Source of the DNA: CAVXXD01 sp963765625
GTDB taxonomy: Bacteria > Actinomycetota > Geothermincolia > Geothermincolales > Geothermincolaceae
Assembly (NCBI GenBank): GCA_963765625.1
Contig: CAVXXD010000006.1
Location: 248,001 to 312,000 of the forward strand
Length of the DNA: 64,000 nt
Reading direction: 5' to 3'
The translations under genes and the position numbers were made by a program. Under the pieces are notes generated by a model. It made no database searches. It had not been told where the DNA came from and worked only from the letters and a program-made list of their open reading frames with translations. Shown here in pieces: positions 60,528 to 64,000 of this stretch (within the stretch, counting starts at the first letter, position 1; each line of letters starts with the position of its first letter).

Positions 60528-60808
60528 TACAGCATCTCCTGCATCATCGGGCCCAGAGCTTCCTTGACCAGGCCGTTCAGCTGGTCCACCTTCATCAGGG
60601 TAAGGCAGCAGACTTCACCGTCCTTCTCGTGGCAGACCACCGCCAGCTTGTCGCCGGCCTGGATGCCCGCCCGGAGACGCAGCTCCTTGGGCAGGACCAT
60701 CTGGCCCCGCTCGTCCACCGACACCAGTGAGTCCACCCGGCAACATGCGCATGTCTCCCCGGTCGCGGCCTTGTTCCCGGACACCGCCTTCGCCAACCTC
60801 ATCACCAT
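60527..60808 (-). CDS. AbrB/SpoVT-type regulator of the hgc operon (HgcC-like)
   Basis: 93 residues. The swapped-hairpin DNA-binding domain is SLVSVDERGQMVLPKELRLR and GIQAGDKLAVV. It has six cysteines, including CACC (20-23) and CC (67-68), so thiol or metal sensing is conceivable. From memory a similar small AbrB-like 'HgcAB-associated protein' accompanies hgcAB in many genomes. Its TAA overlaps the hgcA ATG by one base, so all three genes form one translationally coupled operon. Confidence 0.85.
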   Translation of the reverse strand: MVMRLAKAVSGNKAATGETCACCRVDSLVSVDERGQMVLPKELRLRAGIQAGDKLAVVCHEKDGEVCCLTLMKVDQLNGLVKEALGPMMQEML

Positions 60809-60810
60809 CC

Positions 60811-60837
60811 TGTCTGTAATATCTGATTTATCTGAAT
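60811..60837. promoter_or_regulatory. Three tandem 9-bp repeats, candidate operator of the hgc operon
   Basis: TGTCTGTAA, TATCTGATT and TATCTGAAT follow each other without gaps, between the -10 box and the start of the regulator gene. A 9-bp period is unusual; it may be a binding array for the AbrB-like protein. Confidence 0.4.
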
Positions 60838-60852
60838 ATTCTTACCCTTCTT

Positions 60853-60882
60853 ATTATCGTGTTCATTAACAGGATATGTCAA
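60853..60882 (-). promoter_or_regulatory. Sigma70-type promoter of the hgc operon
   Basis: On the minus strand, TTGACA (60882-60877) and GATAAT (60858-60853) are separated by 18 bases, 45 bases before the regulator ATG. The -35 is perfect and the -10 matches five of six. Confidence 0.75.
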
Positions 60883-60897
60883 TAAGGGAAGCCTGGG

Positions 60898-62123
60898 TCA
60901 GAATTCGGTGAGGGGACCCATCTCCTGCTGCTCCTCCAGGTAGCCGGCTTTTTCCGCCGCGGCCATGCCTGAAGTGCGCAGAAAGAACCATACCAGGCAG
61001 GCCAGCGCCAGCCCTCCGCCGGCAAGGTACATGGTGGTGTATCCCCAGCGGTCGGCCAGCGGTCCCATGAGCAAGCCGCCCAGGGCCATGCCGATGTCGA
61101 AGGCCGCCAGGTACATCCCCAGCATCATGCCGCGGGAACTGTCGGGGGTGTGGTCCAGCAGCATGGCCGAGAGGGTGGTGGGGAGGTAGGCGAAGCCCAG
61201 GGCGTAGACGAAACTTCCCGCGATGAGCCAGGCCAGGCTGCCGGAGTAGGCTATCCCCACCAGCCCCACTAGCGTGATGGCGCCAGATCCCAGCACCAGC
61301 GCTCGCCGGGACCAGCCGTCGGCCTTAGCCCCCACCCCGAGGCGGATCACCAGCAGGGTCGCGGCGAAGACGGTGAAGAAGAGCTCACCCTGGGAGATGC
61401 CCACTTCCTCCGCCGAGAGCACGATGAAAGTGGAGAGGGAGCCGTAGGTGAAGGTGAATCCCATGGTGGTCAGGAAGACCAGGCGGTGCAGGGGGGTGAA
61501 GCATGCCCCGCCAGGTGCCCGCGGCGGCAGCGGCCGGCCTGTCGCCTTCCCGTTCCCGCAAGGCCAACGAGAGCAGAAACGCCGACATGGCCAGTCCACC
61601 CGCCAGCAGGTAGACCGGCTTATAGCCCCAGGCCTCCTGCATCAACCTCGCCACCACCGGCGCTATGGCGATGGTCACGTCGATGGAGATGAAGAAGATG
61701 GCGATGCCCTGCAGGCGCCGGGAGGGAGGGGAGAGGTCGCTGATGAGGGCGAAAGCGGCGGTATGAAAGGCGGCGAGGCCGATGCCGTTGATGAAGCGGA
61801 CCGCGAAGAGAGGCGCCGCGGAATCGAAGCCGGCGTAGAAGAAACTGGCGGCGGAGAGCAGCAGGGTGCCCCCACACCAGTAGGGACTTGCGGCCGCGCG
61901 TGTCGCTCATCCTGCCCAGGAAGGGGCGGAGCAGGGTGGGGATGAGCAGCATGGACATGAGCGCCCCGATGAGGAAATTGGAGTAGCCCTTTTCCTCCAG
62001 GAAGGTGGGAAGGATGGGGATGATCAGGTAGATGGAGAAGAAGGCCAGGAAGTTGACGGCGCAGATGAAGGCAAAGTCCCTGCTGAACAGCTTCTCCCTG
62101 TTTACCGTTTCCCTTTCACCCAT
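60898..62123 (-). pseudogene. MFS transporter split by two homopolymer frameshifts
   Basis: Three frames in succession encode one MFS protein of about 408 residues: MGERETVNREKLFSRDFAFI to SDTRGRKSLLV; then TLLLSAASFFYAGF to LLSLALREREG; then FTPLHRLVFLTTMGFTFTYG to the stop at 60898. The breaks fall in a C5 run (61869-61873) and a G6 run (61491-61496); removing one base from each restores a single frame. The start at 62123 looks normal. Twelve helices, set-type or drug-exporter style. Either polishing errors or a recently dead gene. Confidence 0.8.
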
Positions 62124-62191
62124 GCTCTCCTCCGGCCTCCACTCGACATCTCTGAAGTCACATTATCTTAGACCCTGAAGAAGACACCGGC

Positions 62192-62267
62192 AAAGAAAGG
62201 TGGGGTCAGGCCCCTTCTTTCTTTCAGGGTCAAGAAAGGTGGGGTCAGGCCCCTCTTTCTTTCAGGG
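62192..62267. repeat. Two direct copies of a GGGGTCAGGCCCC REP-like unit
   Basis: AAGAAAGGTGGGGTCAGGCC, then CCTTCTTTCTTTCAGGG, occurs twice in tandem (about 38 bases each). Each copy is itself a near palindrome and is related to the 1.6-kb inverted repeat. Confidence 0.8.
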
Positions 62268-62475
62268 CAAGCTCGTCCCATTAGCGGCGTGCGCTCTACT
62301 GGCAGCCGGCTGCCTCATGGCGGCAGGATGCGGGGGAAACCGCGATGTCGCCGGCCTGGCCGGCCTCGACCTCTTCAACACGGCCCGTGACAACCCTGAC
62401 CTACACCCTGGCCGGAGGGGGGACCCTCGGTACCCAGGTAACACCGGCTTACCGGCACTCGCTGCCGTCGACAAG
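62263..62475 (+). pseudogene. Lipoprotein signal-peptide remnant
   Basis: KLVPLAACALLAAGCLMAAG, followed by CGGNRDVAGL, looks like a lipoprotein signal and the first mature residues. No start codon or ribosome site precedes it in frame because the REP-like repeats abut it. The following codons lose coding character. A good terminator follows, so this may be the ends of a deleted gene. Confidence 0.4.
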
Positions 62476-62504
62476 GAAAAAGCCGGGCAAAACGCCCGGC
62501 TTTT
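62476..62504 (+). terminator. Rho-independent terminator
   Basis: AAAAAGCCGGGC (62476-62487) pairs with GCCCGGCTTTTT (62493-62504) around AAAAC. The near symmetry would allow function on both strands. Confidence 0.85.
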
Positions 62505-62623
62505 TCATCTTCCGGGACCCCCATTTCACCTTGCCAGGCAAGTGGAAAAGTCAGGGCTGCGCCCACCCCGAAACGTGACTTGACGTCATGTTTTTCATAA
62601 GAAATGTCCTTTACAAACTAAGA

Positions 62624-62642
62624 TATTTTGTGTTACAAAATA
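62624..62642. promoter_or_regulatory. Perfect AT-rich dyad, operator-like
   Basis: TATTTTGT (62624-62631) and ACAAAATA (62635-62642) are a perfect inverted repeat with spacer GTT, in the AT-rich gap before the ATC-hydrolase-like gene. TGACGTCA, another palindrome, lies at 62581-62588. Confidence 0.4.
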
Positions 62643-62782
62643 CCTTACAGGTCGAAGTCGAATGATTTCCTCTAAAAGCCGCCCGCGCGATCCGGCAAAC
62701 TCGCCGGGCACTTTGAAATCAATGCATGCCCTCTACCGTGGGCAGTGACATAAAACCAAGGCAGGGAAAACAAGGAGGTCTC

Positions 62783-63590
62783 ATGAAACCGTTGAAAGCT
62801 CTCGACAGCCGCGAAAGGTATCGCCCTCACCGGACTGGCCGTGCATAGCCTGGCAGCCCTTTCCTTCAAGCCCACGCCGCGCCAGTTGCTGGACCCCAAG
62901 TGGCACGCGGAGATCCCCATACGCCTGGTAATGGGGCGGGGGATGGCCTGGCTGCTGCCCAACCTCTACGCCCGTTCCGGTGAGCGGGGAGTCAAGAAAC
63001 TGCAGCTCTTCTTCTACAACTCGGACTCCTGCGCTCGGACATGATGAAGAAGTACCTGGAGATCGACCCCGACGACGCCCGCAGCCTCGGACGCGTCCTC
63101 GACTTCGAGGACGGCATGGGCGGCGTCCGCGGCACCTGGGTGGAGGAAACCCAGGGGGCGCGCCACCAAGGAGGAGCGCTACTGCCCCATCGCCAAGGAG
63201 CTGGAAAAGTGCCCGGAGGTCTGCACCAAGCTGATGATGGCCATGGAGGCCGGCACCTTCGTCAACATCAACCCCCGGCTGGAGATACCCTGCTTCGACG
63301 AACTGCTCTCCACCGGCGGCAGCTGCTGCAAGGGCACCATCGAGTCGCTGGCCTACCTCCCTCCCGAGGAAGCCGCCAAGGAGTCGCCCCAGACCACCCA
63401 CGGCGCCTTCCCGCCGGTGCTCGACCCGCCCGGCCTGAAGTGGCGCATGTTGGCCATGGGCCCCCTGGCCCTGGCCAAGACGGCCTTCCAGCTGCTCACC
63501 ACCGATATCGACGACATCGAGATGTACCAGTACGACTTCATTCGGCTACGAGCCCCCCCAATAACTCCACGAGAAAAGGAGTCGCCATGA
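62783..63590 (+). pseudogene. ATC-hydrolase-like protein, copy 1, several one-base indels
   Basis: ATG at 62783 has AAGGAGG before it. Corrected for indels near 62796 (A run), 63023 (missing G), 63154-63158 (G5) and about 63545, the gene encodes about 260 residues: LSTAAKGIALTGLA, LSFKPTPRQLLDPKWHAEIP, SGERGVKKLQLFFYN, LEIDPDDARSLGRVLDFEDG, then ERYCPIAKELEKCPEVC and SCCKGTIESLAYL. The Cys pattern recalls L-2-amino-thiazoline-4-carboxylic acid hydrolase family proteins, but this is tentative. Confidence 0.55.
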
Positions 63591-64000
63591 AACTCAAGCT
63601 TTCCACGGCCGCCAAAGGCATCGCCGGCCGCCGGACTGGCCGCGCACGGCCTGGTGGTCCTCTCGTTCAAGCCCACTCTGAAGGACCTTGCAAACCCGCA
63701 GTGGCACCTGGAACTGCCCATCCGGATTCATGGGACAGCCAGCTGGCCTGGCTGCTGCCGACCGTCTACGGCCGCTTCGGCGAACGCGGCGTCAAGCGGC
63801 TGCAATATATGTTCTACCGGGCCGGGGTGGAGCGGGCCGCCCTGATAAAGAGAAGCGCTTGAAATCGACCCCGACGACGCCCGCAGCCTGGGCCGCGTCC
63901 TCGATTTCGAGGACGGCACCATCGGGGTGCGCGGCGTCTGGACCGAGGAGAGCAAGGGCTGGGCCACCAAAGAGGAGCGCTACTGCCCCATGGCCCGGGA
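63587..64000 (+). pseudogene. ATC-hydrolase-like protein, copy 2, indels, cut by window end
   Basis: ATG at 63587 has AAAGGAG upstream. MKLKLSTAAKGIA, then in other frames GLAAHGLVVLSFKPTLKDL, RFGERGVKRLQYMFYRAG, LEIDPDDARSLGRVLDFEDG and ATKEERYCPMAR, clearly a second copy of the preceding gene. At least three one-base indels interrupt it. The gene continues beyond base 64000. Confidence 0.55.

Noticed and set aside
62200..62583. 127-codon frame beginning inside the REP-like repeats
   Set aside because: The start lies in the repeat, there is no ribosome site and the frame runs through a strong terminator hairpin; only the signal-peptide-like piece was kept as a remnant.

Overview
This looks like one chromosomal segment of a GC-rich, non-model bacterium. 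Many starts are GTG or TTG with good Shine-Dalgarno sites, both tRNAs encode CCA, and no phage, plasmid or complete insertion-sequence genes are visible. A giant exported protein with repeats of the GYTGGEFDTWVLVQNP type resembles, from memory, proteins of uncultured deep-branching Actinomycetota. That placement is an inference, not a measurement. The content (corrinoid and iron-sulfur proteins, peptide and amino-acid salvage, flavodoxin, no respiratory oxidase) fits an anaerobe.

Layout. 0-9.6 kb: DUF1638 tail, tadA, a hot-dog thioesterase, a secreted esterase, a DUF389 protein, a frameshifted glyoxalase, a lipoprotein acetolactate decarboxylase, queC and a ZIP-transporter remnant. 9.6-11.8 kb: a SipW-type signal peptidase facing two exported proteins that share one export-region motif. 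12-17.5 kb: YihY, a kinase-less sensor-like protein, tRNA-Arg(ACG), an FAD reductase, flavodoxin and a transglutaminase lipoprotein. 17.5-18.7 kb: a decayed island with a BrnT-like toxin broken by two stops beside an intact antitoxin, and a lipoprotein broken by one stop. 19-23.9 kb: tRNA-Ser, a GMC oxidoreductase pair, HdeD and a lipoprotein hydrolase. 24-28 kb: an M20 peptidase, AbgT and glutaminase operon. 28-36.6 kb: an acyltransferase-like membrane protein, the giant surface protein, a methyltransferase and a two-component system. 36.7-40.8 kb: DUF3795 and three tandem paralogs, each internally duplicated. 42.3-49.6 kb: an M24 peptidase, an M20 dipeptidase and three APC permeases. 49.6-58.2 kb: mixed membrane proteins, MscL, MsrB/MsrA and AI-2E.

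59.15-60.88 kb carries the most important locus: an AbrB-like regulator, hgcA and hgcB, the corrinoid protein and ferredoxin pair of microbial mercury methylation. The hgcA frame runs upstream of its apparent GTG start, through a single in-frame UGA, to an ATG that has a ribosome site and overlaps the regulator's stop codon. The UGA sits in a Cys-rich tail (C-U-G-P) and is followed at once by a strong hairpin with the geometry of a bacterial SECIS. I read this as a probable selenocysteine-containing HgcA. An upstream consensus promoter and three 9-bp direct repeats complete the operon.

60.9-64 kb: an MFS gene and two tandem copies of an ATC-hydrolase-like gene are each interrupted by single-base indels, several in G/C homopolymers. 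These are either consensus errors or recent decay. Short palindromic REP-like repeats of three families are scattered at 1.6, 11.9, 29.4, 37.2, 38.4 and 62.2 kb.
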